From contig CALHRZ010000012.1 of the NCBI GenBank assembly GCA_938038445.1, positions 124,001 to 188,000 of the forward strand: 64,000 nt of DNA, written 5' to 3'. The notes below the pieces were generated by a model. That model was not told the DNA's origin and did no database searches. It saw nothing but the letters and a program-made list of their open reading frames with translations. Made by a program: the position numbers and the translations under genes. Of this stretch, positions 30,980 through 40,018 are shown piece after piece. Each line of letters starts with the position of its first letter. Within the stretch, counting starts at the first letter, position 1. The stretch is from an uncultured bacterium (GTDB taxonomy: Bacteria; Verrucomicrobiota; Kiritimatiellia; CAIKKV01).

Positions 30980-31005
30980 TAAAAAAACCACCGCCCGGGC
31001 GGTGG
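30980..31005 (-). terminator. Rho-independent terminator-like hairpin in the leader of cimA
   Basis: 18-bp perfect palindrome CCACCGCCCGGGCGGTGG followed by T7 on the minus transcript. Confidence 0.8.
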
Positions 31006-31024
31006 AATGGCCTCTCAAACAATT

Positions 31025-31054
31025 AGCATAAAATAAACCCTCATCCCACGTCAA
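31025..31054 (-). promoter_or_regulatory. Candidate promoter TTGACG-N18-TATGCT
   Basis: Minus strand; lies just upstream of the hairpin and the cimA start. Confidence 0.45.
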
Positions 31055-31062
31055 CGCTTGGA

Positions 31063-32589
31063 TCACAACCGCACCATGCGAAGAACTCGCTTCGGCACGG
31101 TCCATTTGGCCCATTCCTTGCGAAAACGCCGCCTCGCTCGGGCCGCACGCCGTTTCCAAAATCGAATGGACGCTTCGGCCGCCGGTCCCATATCCCTCAT
31201 CCGTCCCACTGCGGTGACGGCATCCTGATGTTCGCCCAGTAGATCCTGAAACCTCGCCAAATCCTTTCGAAGATCGCGAAAGGATTTGTCCAACAACGGC
31301 TCAAAAAATTCCAATCCATACCGAAGCCGTTTGAGCGCAATACGAACCCGATGATACCGATCAGGCGGAGAATCGCGACTGAGTCTCTTGGCACACCGAA
31401 ACACCTTTCGAAACTGCTCCTTCAATCGGTGGAACGCTTCTTGCCCCACGGGACGATCGGCCGCAGACCCGTCCGCCACCGGCCAACAGCCTTTGGCTTC
31501 CCAACATTTCACCCGCTTCAAAAAAAACTGAAACCGACGGGAGAAAAGAGCCAGACACGCTTCCCTTCGCGCCCTTTCGCCTCGCTCCCGAACTATTTTT
31601 TCCAACTTCTCCCACCCCCTTTCCCGCTCTCCCCGTTCCTTCAAGTCGCTCCACGAGCCGAGCAAAACGTCCCAATCCCGCGCATGCCCCGTAACATGCC
31701 CAATCCATTGGAGATCGGCCTTGAGATCGAGGACCAGGGCTTCCGGCAAAGCCTCTTGCCACCACCCCAAGGCGCTTCGCAGCCGTCGGACCGACACCCG
31801 CAGGGCATGCAGGCGTTCCGGATCCAACCCCAACTGGGCCGCCGGAGTATGCCAGAGAAGCAAAGCCATCAAACGACCCATAACCCGCTGGGCGGCCCGT
31901 CCATAGGTGTCCCTTTCCTGAATCCGCCATGCGCGCTTCTCCGCGAACTGCGGAACTTTCTCGCCGAGAAGCGCCAGCCCTCCCTCGAACTTGGACCGTT
32001 CAGAAGGGGAAAATCCGTCTTGAGACCGAAAAATACGAGCAAACTTCCCGAATCTTTTTTGGCTCCCCGTTATCCGCTCAACCTCAAACCGCAAACCCGC
32101 ACAACTCCGGCCGCCAGCCGCGACCCATCGGACTCGATCCGCACTGGCCAGCCACTCGTCGCCCTCCACGGTTCGAACCCGCCAAATTCGCCGAATCTGT
32201 TCCACCCGAAACAGGAGATGAAGTCGCCGGCGGCCTAAGAGGGGACGGACCCGTTCCGCAACCTGGGAATCGGGAAACGCGAGCGGAAACCGCAAGGCAA
32301 TACCCCGTACCCGCTCCGTCCACTCAGTGCGGGTCGCAAGGCCCTTCCGAATCGGGTTCAGCGCTTTAAGAGTCACCTCCATCGTGCGGCCGGTCCGGCG
32401 CAGGCGGCAGGCAACACCGGCTCGCATCAAACGACGATCGGAGGTATCCACATAAAAATCCTCGACACGGCGAAGGGTCGGCCTGGAAAGGAACACGGCC
32501 TCTTCGCGGAGCAAGCCGGGAACGCGCTCCAGATCCTCAACAGAGGCAACGGCAAAAACCGCTTCCACCTCCTGAACAGAAGAACTCAC
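31063..32589 (-). CDS. CYTH and CHAD domain-containing protein
   Basis: CYTH: VEAVFAVASVEDLERV...RRVEDFYVDTSDRRLMRAGVACRLRRTG; CHAD: LHALRVSVRRLRSALGWWQ, YHRVRIALKRLRYGLEFFEP, RFQDLLGEHQDAV; GTG start. Confidence 0.92.
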   Translation of the reverse strand: MSSSVQEVEAVFAVASVEDLERVPGLLREEAVFLSRPTLRRVEDFYVDTSDRRLMRAGVACRLRRTGRTMEVTLKALNPIRKGLATRTEWTERVRGIALRFPLAFPDSQVAERVRPLLGRRRLHLLFRVEQIRRIWRVRTVEGDEWLASADRVRWVAAGGRSCAGLRFEVERITGSQKRFGKFARIFRSQDGFSPSERSKFEGGLALLGEKVPQFAEKRAWRIQERDTYGRAAQRVMGRLMALLLWHTPAAQLGLDPERLHALRVSVRRLRSALGWWQEALPEALVLDLKADLQWIGHVTGHARDWDVLLGSWSDLKERGERERGWEKLEKIVRERGERARREACLALFSRRFQFFLKRVKCWEAKGCWPVADGSAADRPVGQEAFHRLKEQFRKVFRCAKRLSRDSPPDRYHRVRIALKRLRYGLEFFEPLLDKSFRDLRKDLARFQDLLGEHQDAVTAVGRMRDMGPAAEASIRFWKRRAARARRRFRKEWAKWTVPKRVLRMVRL

Positions 32590-33107
32590 GCTTCCTCCTT
32601 CTCCGCACCGCCACGGCCGCGAATGAGCCGAAGGCTTCCAGGAGGAAAGAGAGCGCACAGACGGCTGCGCCCCCTGCGGCAAGTCCGATCAGTTTCAATC
32701 CAGCAGACCCCGGCGCGTTTGAGAGAAATTTTCAACCTCCCGTCCGAGGTGAGCAATGCGGCCGCCAAACAACCCAAATCGGGTTCATGTCCCACCAGCA
32801 TCAGCGCCTCTTCTTTGCGAGTGCGAAGCCATCGAAGAAGTTCGGAGGTTGAAGTTCCAGGCCGAAGTTCACCGCACGACATGACGGCAGGATCGCTATT
32901 TAAAACCCGCCCCGCGATTTCTGCGGTTTCTTGGGCCCTTCGGAGCGGGCTCGAAAAAATCGTAATACCCGAAACACCCAACGCACGAAGACCCTCAAGC
33001 GCCTTTCGGGTTTTTCTCCCTCCCTCCTTCGTCAACGCTCGATCGTCATCCGAACACCCATTACGGAGTTCTTCGGCGATTCCATGGCGAAGCAAGTAAA
33101 GTTTCAT
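32586..33107 (-). CDS. sixA: Phosphohistidine phosphatase SixA
   Basis: MKLYLLRHGIAEE; FSSPLRRAQETAEI; MLVGHEPDLG. Confidence 0.92.
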   Translation of the reverse strand: MKLYLLRHGIAEELRNGCSDDDRALTKEGGRKTRKALEGLRALGVSGITIFSSPLRRAQETAEIAGRVLNSDPAVMSCGELRPGTSTSELLRWLRTRKEEALMLVGHEPDLGCLAAALLTSDGRLKISLKRAGVCWIETDRTCRRGRSRLCALFPPGSLRLIRGRGGAEKEEA

Positions 33108-33545
33108 CACGCTCCACCTCCCCATTCCGGTAGGTTATCCCCTTTTTTCGTTTTCAACAATCACGGAAAAGTGGAGATGGAAATCCTGGCCGGGAGGCAA
33201 AAGGAGAATCAAGGGAAGGGAGATGATCGGATGAGAGTCAAGGGAGATCGTCTGCCCCCAAGAAAGCTGAGAAACGGACGTTGTTCAAGAATACGTTCGA
33301 ACTTCAGTTCCTGTGGATTTCGTTTCGATTTTCACCTCCGGAGAGTGTCAGGCCGATGTCGAAAGCCGCTGATAACCCCCGTTTCCCGATAGCGCCCGGC
33401 ACAGCGTGGCGGAACTTCGTAACCGAAACCTCCCATTCGCGGCAGTTCCGGCAGCCTTTCGCTGAACTCTCATCCTGAAGAAAAACACCCACAGACGAAC
33501 TGTGCCCTCGACCCGCCCGGTTCATTCAAGGCTCTTCGAGACCCG

Positions 33546-36500
33546 TTATCGGATAAGCAGCAGGGTCCCCCGTCTCATAACATCCACAAACCGGACCGTT
33601 CCAGGATCGCCGCTCTGCCAACCAATCCCGCCCGGGACACGCGCGATTCCTTCGAAACGGGCAAAGGGCGTGAGCTGGACCCACTCGGCCGCAGCCGGGG
33701 GGAATTGACCCGTTAGAAAACTCTCTTGAACTTCGATCGGAACATTGCGCCATAGGGCGATCCGTCCCCCTCCTCCACCCCCACCGTGGGTCGTTCCCGC
33801 ATCGCCTCCGGCCGCAGAGAGAAGCCCACTTGCCGCAACCCGAATATCACGGGCGACGAGAAGAATTCCGCCACCAGCCCCCCCGCCCATGTTGCCACCA
33901 TGACGGGCGCCATCGGCATTGAAATGGCCGTCCACTTGAATCAAACCTGTCGCTTCAATCCAAATAACCCCCCCTCCATTCCCACCGGTGTTCCCACCGC
34001 CGCTCCCCGGCCAATAGGGGGCCAGTATGATTCCATTGGTCGGACCTCCTGCTCCGCCGGCGCTGTGATTTCCCCCCTTTCCTCCATACCCACCGCCGCT
34101 TCCCCGTCCCGAGCCGCCAATCACCCCTTTCCCCGGTCCGGCGTTGATCTGAAATCCCCGGCCCACCGCAAAAAATCCGCCGCCTGGATGAATCCTCGCG
34201 GAATTTACCTTGAATTTTGGCGAACCCCCATTCGTTTGATGAGAATAAGGAATAATCCATCCGTTCGTTTCCACAACAAGATCCCCTTGGACCTCAACAA
34301 TCGCACCCGCCGCCCCATAAGGGGTATTGGTCTGGGCAGAATAGACCTCCAAACGCCCGCCGGGGAGCACCCGCAAATCACCGCCGATATCGAGCTGCGG
34401 AGCTAGGCTTCCATTGATAGCGCCAACCCCAAGCAAACTGTTGGTCAAAATCGTCAAATCATTTTGCACCACGAGGCGGAAACCGTCTTCCGCCAAAAGA
34501 AAGGAATTATTGCTGACCACCAAGGCAGAAACCGTCCAGGTGGTAAAACCCTGGGCAAAAAGATGAAGGTCGCGAAACTGGTCGGCGCCCAGGACCGTTG
34601 AAAGAAGGCCGGTATTGGAAAGCCACAGCGTTCCATCACGAGCCACAAACTGCCACGTATTGGAAACAACTCCCTCAAACATGCCGTTGCCCCGTCGAGC
34701 CTGAAAACGGGGAGAAACCAAATTGTCATAACTCTGGACATGGAGGGCGATCCGCCCACCGCCTCCGCCTCCACCAAGAGTGCCGGAACCATCGCCGCCG
34801 TTGACCATGAAGAGTGGCGAAATGCCCGACAAGGTCTCACATTTCAACAAAATCGCGCCGCCGGCTCCGCCGCCCATATTGCCCCCCAGAAGGCCATTGG
34901 CGTTGAGAATACCTGAAATGTCCGCGTGAACAGCGTGGAGGGCGATCACGCCCCCGCCGAACGCGTAGAGCGATCCCCCTCCGCTTCCCGGCAGCATGGG
35001 CTGACTTAATGATCCGTTGGTTGGACCTCCCAAAACATACGTGTCTGTCCATCCCCCCCATCCCCCATGACCGCCGCCGGACCCACGGCTCCCTCCACTG
35101 ACCCCCGCGCCCGATCCAGATAAGCCCGCATACCCACAGCCTTGGGCGTAAAAGGATCCCCCCGCGCTGATCGTCAAATTGGTGGCGAAAAAACAGACCG
35201 ATCCGCCGTTCGTCCAATGAGAATAAGGGACAACACGGGAGTTCGCCGCAATATGCATTTCATTGCTGATCCGAACCTCCGCGCCGAAACCATCCAATAA
35301 CTCCGACGCGAGCCCGCTGAACACCGAAAACAGGCCGGCATTGGTGATCACCAGCCGATCCCCGACCACCAACCGGAAAGGCGAATCTCCCATGATCTCG
35401 CCAATCCCCGCTTGAGCATTTGTGCCGATTCGCCAATCCCCCCAAACGGTCATCTGTAAACCCGGCGTGGCAAACAAAAGACGGTTATGCTCGATCGTCA
35501 GCGATTCCACAGCCCAATTGGTTACATCGCGAAAATAGAGGGCCACTCGATCAAACCGATTCGAGGGAGGAACAGAGGTCACATAATCGCCGTTGGGAAG
35601 GGAAAGCGTGCCCCACCCGCTTGCGCGAAACCATCCCCGGTTTGCAGGATCACCGTCCCCCCAACCGACGCCCGGAGCCGTGGAAAAACGGATCGCGCAG
35701 TTCCCATCCAAATCCTGGTAGTCCACCGCGATCCGTCCTCCCCCGCCACCACCGGCATTCGCGCCGCCGTTCCCACCGTTCGCCGACAACAACCCATTGG
35801 TGGTCCCCGCCAAAATCCCACACCGAAGAAAGATCGCCCCGCCGGAGCCGCCTCCTCCATAACTGTTCGACGCATTCGCGCCGCGTACCGTCACCACGCC
35901 TCGCACGTCCGCCGTTCCCGACGCTTCAATCCATATCACGCCGCCGCCGGCTCCGCCTGAACTCCCGTCAGCGCCTCCGCTCCCCGGAGTCATCGGTTGG
36001 TGGACCGAACCATTCGTTCCCCCGCCGGGCCCTTGATCGCCCCAGCCTCCCTTTCCCCCATGCCCACCCCCTCCCCAGCGACCCGTGACCGACCCAGCGC
36101 CAGGACCTTGGGCCCTCAGATACCCTTTCCCATCTGCGCCCACACGGCCCCCGGAAATAAGCATAAAATTGGTGCAGACAATCCACACCCGATTGCTCAT
36201 GTCATTGGTCCAAAAAGGACCGGCAACCGTCACGATCGCATTAGACTGGATGGTGACATTGTCGGCGATAAGCCGCGTCGTCCAGTTGGTGAAAATAAGC
36301 GTTCCCCCGCTGATCACAAAAGAAGCGAGCAGCGGAGTCTCGCTTGATAGCAGGACCTCCGACGCCGGGCCGATGGACACATCGTCACCCGCCGAAGGCA
36401 ATACATTAGCGCCCCCCGCGTTGGTCCAATTGATGGCGTTTTCCCAAGTTCCTGTCCCACCTCGCCAAAATAAGGCATCAGCCCGAACCGTCAATGTCAC

Positions 36501-36557
36501 CCCCAGCCACAACCCAAGCCCCCCCCCAACGCTTAAGCAGGATGGTCGCTTCATCAC
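33546..36557 (-). CDS. Large secreted Gly-rich repeat protein with three tandem modules and C-terminal RGTLLLIR tail
   Basis: N-terminal hydrophobic segment then WRGGTGTWENAINWTN; three repeats of GGGxGGxGG...TNGS/I...PGSGG...GGGVIWIEA...GGGAGGxILL...GGGGGGRIAL. Confidence 0.85.
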   Translation of the reverse strand: MMKRPSCLSVGGGLGLWLGVTLTVRADALFWRGGTGTWENAINWTNAGGANVLPSAGDDVSIGPASEVLLSSETPLLASFVISGGTLIFTNWTTRLIADNVTIQSNAIVTVAGPFWTNDMSNRVWIVCTNFMLISGGRVGADGKGYLRAQGPGAGSVTGRWGGGGHGGKGGWGDQGPGGGTNGSVHQPMTPGSGGADGSSGGAGGGVIWIEASGTADVRGVVTVRGANASNSYGGGGSGGAIFLRCGILAGTTNGLLSANGGNGGANAGGGGGGRIAVDYQDLDGNCAIRFSTAPGVGWGDGDPANRGWFRASGWGTLSLPNGDYVTSVPPSNRFDRVALYFRDVTNWAVESLTIEHNRLLFATPGLQMTVWGDWRIGTNAQAGIGEIMGDSPFRLVVGDRLVITNAGLFSVFSGLASELLDGFGAEVRISNEMHIAANSRVVPYSHWTNGGSVCFFATNLTISAGGSFYAQGCGYAGLSGSGAGVSGGSRGSGGGHGGWGGWTDTYVLGGPTNGSLSQPMLPGSGGGSLYAFGGGVIALHAVHADISGILNANGLLGGNMGGGAGGAILLKCETLSGISPLFMVNGGDGSGTLGGGGGGGRIALHVQSYDNLVSPRFQARRGNGMFEGVVSNTWQFVARDGTLWLSNTGLLSTVLGADQFRDLHLFAQGFTTWTVSALVVSNNSFLLAEDGFRLVVQNDLTILTNSLLGVGAINGSLAPQLDIGGDLRVLPGGRLEVYSAQTNTPYGAAGAIVEVQGDLVVETNGWIIPYSHQTNGGSPKFKVNSARIHPGGGFFAVGRGFQINAGPGKGVIGGSGRGSGGGYGGKGGNHSAGGAGGPTNGIILAPYWPGSGGGNTGGNGGGVIWIEATGLIQVDGHFNADGARHGGNMGGGAGGGILLVARDIRVAASGLLSAAGGDAGTTHGGGGGGGRIALWRNVPIEVQESFLTGQFPPAAAEWVQLTPFARFEGIARVPGGIGWQSGDPGTVRFVDVMRRGTLLLIR

Positions 36558-36721
36558 ACGCCTCTTCGTTTAATGCGGCATTAGCGCAAGCCCTTCCGGT
36601 TGTCAAACAAACGTTTTCGATCTCTCGAGCCCGGCCGACAGACCCAAAAATCCGAATTCTAAACGGCCACCGAAAGGAACCGGCCGTGCAAATTCCCTCC
36701 TTCGGACCGCAAAACAACCGA

Positions 36722-39700
36722 TTATCGCAGCACAATCACGTCCACCGGCAAGGGCACCGTGCAGGCAATCTCCACGGTATTCCCGTTTCGCCTCCACCTC
36801 AAGGGACCGGCCAATGCGCCGAACACTTCCGAAACTTTCCTGTCGGTCTCAACGCGCAAAACGGCCTCCGCCCCATGCCGCTCACTGAAATCGCTCAAGC
36901 ACACCGCCAGTCCCGCAGCATGCTCCACCAAAATCGCCTCCGTCAATGGTTCCGAAAACCAAACCCGACCCCTTCCCGCACCCGCCGCCGCCGGCTTCTC
37001 GATCAACGCACGCCGTGCCGCTTGATAGCCCGTCGGTTTCCGATTCGAGTCGAGCGGTGCGTTTTGCCGATAGAGATGTCCCAACATCACCCCAAACAGA
37101 ATCGCCCGACCCCGCCCTAGCTCGCGCAGCACAACGCCCGCGCCCCCATCGCGGAATCGGCCCAGCACCGCCACCCCTTCAAGAGGATCCAACACCACCT
37201 TCGGCCCCACCACAGGAACAGTAAGAGACGGCGTCCAAGGAGTATCCTCGAGCCGTAGTTCATCGATCGGCTCATGCCCCGAGATTTCCGCAGGAGCGAA
37301 ACTCCCTTGCGAAAGTCCCGTAATCCGCTGCCGCGCCCCAAATAAATGCGCCGCCTCTTCCAACGGATCATCAAACTCATCATAAAGTCCTGTCCCCGCT
37401 TCCGCGATCAAAACGCCGCCATTCTCAACCCAATCGCCCAACGCCCGCAGACCCGCTCGTCTCATGTTAAGCCCTTGGACAAATACAACCCGATACGGCG
37501 CCAACCCTTCCGCAGTCAGGTCCTCTTCGATGATCACATCCGCCGGCAGATGGGAATGCATCAGCGCAAGATAAAGCAGCAAACGGTTGAAATGCGCCCC
37601 CGCCCAGGATCCCCTCCAGAATTCCTGCGTTTGATTGTATAAGACCGCAATGCGAGCCGGCTCCCGCCGACCCTCGGCCAGGATCCGATCGGCCGGACTG
37701 ATCGCCCGGGCAACCCGCCCGATCTGGGGATAAACCGCCGGAATGTGGCTCCAAGTGTCCACCGCCCCCCGGGTGTATTCGGGCCCCCAATCGTAAAAGT
37801 AAAGCAGCGTATGGCCCCGCGCCGCGAGCATCATGGCCTTGCGGTCTACCGATCCCGTCCGCCCCACAATGAAAAACCCCTTCGGCAACCCCCGCTTCCG
37901 TGCCGCGCATTCGACAAGGGCACCATAATAACCGACCGTCTGCACGCCGGCCATTCCTTCCCCACCCAGCCAGTCCTCCCCCCACGCCAACCCAACGCCC
38001 TCGCCCCGCGCCAGCGCAAACCAGTCGGATCCAAACATTTTTCCCGCATGCATGAAGGACCCCGGCGTGTAATTGCACCAGGTAACCGCATTCGGAAAAA
38101 CCCTCCGGATCGCACGACTGTAGCGGGCATAATAGTGGTCGCTCAGTGCCCAATGAAAGAGCCGGCTGAAATAGAACGCGCGCCGCTGAAGACGGCCGGC
38201 ATCCGGCGGCAGCTCATCTAAACAGGGGACCTCACTCCAGTCGGATACCCCAAACAGTTCGAGCCCAACCCCCCGTTCGGCCGCCCGTTCGCGAAGAAAC
38301 GCTTCAAACGCCGCCCGCACATCGGATAGACCATTCACAAACGGCGCGGAGGAAACCGGCCCAATTTCATCGCCCATCTTGACATACTCAACCCGTTCGG
38401 GAACCGGCAGGGGCACCTCTTCCGCCTCCTCGGCACCCGCCTCCAATACCCTTCCGCTGGAGGCGGCCCGTCGTGCCAACGACTGCCTCAGAGCCGTTTC
38501 AACTGTCCGCTCAAAAGTAGGATCAAGCGGATCATGGGTCCCCGACGCATGACCAGGCGACTGGTAATAAGCAAATCCGCCCGGATGCAGCCCATACCGT
38601 TCGGCCCATTCTCCCGCCACCGGCACCAGCCAGTTGAAACCCAGCCGACGCAGTTGGGGAATCAACTCGTCCCAGACCGCCGGCGATGCGCCACACCCCG
38701 TCATGAACTTGATCCGAGAAGGCAGAACCGCTGCCTCGTCAAACCCCGCCTCCCGAATCGCCTCATAAACCGGTGCCAGCATTTCCGATTCATTGCGAAA
38801 GAACCGAACATAATCCGCCGCCCGAACCCCCCAAACCGCCGACACCGCATTCGAGCCCGACTCGACGCGATACGTCCGATGATCGGTCGGCAGGGAATAA
38901 ACCGTCCGCCCACCCCAAACAGGACACCGAATCGCGCGAAGAATCGCATGAGCGTCGGGCCGCCACGCCCATTCGACTTCAACCGTTCCGCCTACCACTC
39001 GCCGCCCGGATACGGCATCCGTCACGGTCAGCAGATCGGTACAGTAGGGGCCTGTGCTGGTCATCGCCTCCGTGGCATCCGTCCAACCCGACCACGTCCC
39101 GACGGGAATCTCCATCTTCCCCTCCTCACTCCGAATCTCCCCGACCGCCCCATAATGCAGCCGCCGAGGAAAATCCGGGCGGTAGTGATACCACTGATAA
39201 CGGATGAAACTCTTGAAACGTACGAACTTCGTTCTTTCATCTCCCCCCACATACCGGTAACGCAGGTAATGACGGGTCAGAGTATTGGCCTCCCGCTCGA
39301 TGTGGCGAGAGGGCCGAAACGTGCGGCTCCGGGTGAGGAACAACGCTTCAACAAGGGGTTTCGAGCCTTCCATAACCTCCACCGCAAACCGGGTCGCCCC
39401 CGCTTTCATGGGAATTTCTTTAAATTCCCATACGACGGAAGGACCCGTGAACGGCAGTTCGCGTTCGGCTTCAGTCTCGAACCGAACCGGCTGTTGTTCC
39501 TCGATCCTGCTGCCGGGAATGGATTCCCACTCGAGGTTCCCAAATTCGAACGTTCCCTCATTGACGCCTGAAAGCACCACGCGAAAAGGGTGGCGGGAAC
39601 CGCGCAACGCCGCATACGAAATCCAAACGCGCCAGGTGTCCTCCTCCGGTACAGCCACCCAGGAAAAAATGGGCGGGGGCTCCGGAACGGCGGGAACCGC

Positions 39701-40018
39701 GCCAAGCCGTTGAGGATACGCCTGCCCCTGCATGATGTTGCCGTATTCGTTCTGCCCGGCCATCGGGGCGGTCCTCCACCCATATGTGCGGCCGCTCTCC
39801 CTGCGCCGCGGATCGGCCGGTTCCACGCCTTCCCATTGGCTCATCAACGTCAGGTGGCTCGACCGAAGACGGTCATAGTCGGTCGTTCCCTTCTTCAGGT
39901 CCCGGGCCAGGTCCGCGAGCAGAGCATCGTCCTTGCCGCCGAGCAGTTCATCAAAAGCGTTCACCTGGCCGGCAAACAGAACGCATAACAGAAACCATTC
40001 AAGGAAGCGGAAGCGCAT
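36722..40018 (-). CDS. Large secreted hypothetical protein, GH42-trimerization/glutamine-amidotransferase-like C-terminal region
   Basis: Signal peptide MRFRFLEWFLLCVLFAGQVNA; VVFVQGLNMRRAGLRALGDWVENGGVLIAEAGTGLYDEFDDP; catalytic assignment not certain. Confidence 0.65.
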   Translation of the reverse strand: MRFRFLEWFLLCVLFAGQVNAFDELLGGKDDALLADLARDLKKGTTDYDRLRSSHLTLMSQWEGVEPADPRRRESGRTYGWRTAPMAGQNEYGNIMQGQAYPQRLGAVPAVPEPPPIFSWVAVPEEDTWRVWISYAALRGSRHPFRVVLSGVNEGTFEFGNLEWESIPGSRIEEQQPVRFETEAERELPFTGPSVVWEFKEIPMKAGATRFAVEVMEGSKPLVEALFLTRSRTFRPSRHIEREANTLTRHYLRYRYVGGDERTKFVRFKSFIRYQWYHYRPDFPRRLHYGAVGEIRSEEGKMEIPVGTWSGWTDATEAMTSTGPYCTDLLTVTDAVSGRRVVGGTVEVEWAWRPDAHAILRAIRCPVWGGRTVYSLPTDHRTYRVESGSNAVSAVWGVRAADYVRFFRNESEMLAPVYEAIREAGFDEAAVLPSRIKFMTGCGASPAVWDELIPQLRRLGFNWLVPVAGEWAERYGLHPGGFAYYQSPGHASGTHDPLDPTFERTVETALRQSLARRAASSGRVLEAGAEEAEEVPLPVPERVEYVKMGDEIGPVSSAPFVNGLSDVRAAFEAFLRERAAERGVGLELFGVSDWSEVPCLDELPPDAGRLQRRAFYFSRLFHWALSDHYYARYSRAIRRVFPNAVTWCNYTPGSFMHAGKMFGSDWFALARGEGVGLAWGEDWLGGEGMAGVQTVGYYGALVECAARKRGLPKGFFIVGRTGSVDRKAMMLAARGHTLLYFYDWGPEYTRGAVDTWSHIPAVYPQIGRVARAISPADRILAEGRREPARIAVLYNQTQEFWRGSWAGAHFNRLLLYLALMHSHLPADVIIEEDLTAEGLAPYRVVFVQGLNMRRAGLRALGDWVENGGVLIAEAGTGLYDEFDDPLEEAAHLFGARQRITGLSQGSFAPAEISGHEPIDELRLEDTPWTPSLTVPVVGPKVVLDPLEGVAVLGRFRDGGAGVVLRELGRGRAILFGVMLGHLYRQNAPLDSNRKPTGYQAARRALIEKPAAAGAGRGRVWFSEPLTEAILVEHAAGLAVCLSDFSERHGAEAVLRVETDRKVSEVFGALAGPLRWRRNGNTVEIACTVPLPVDVIVLR

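Noticed and set aside
32161-32190. tRNA T-loop-like GGTTCGAACCC
   Set aside because: Lies within the CYTH-CHAD coding frame with no cloverleaf around it.
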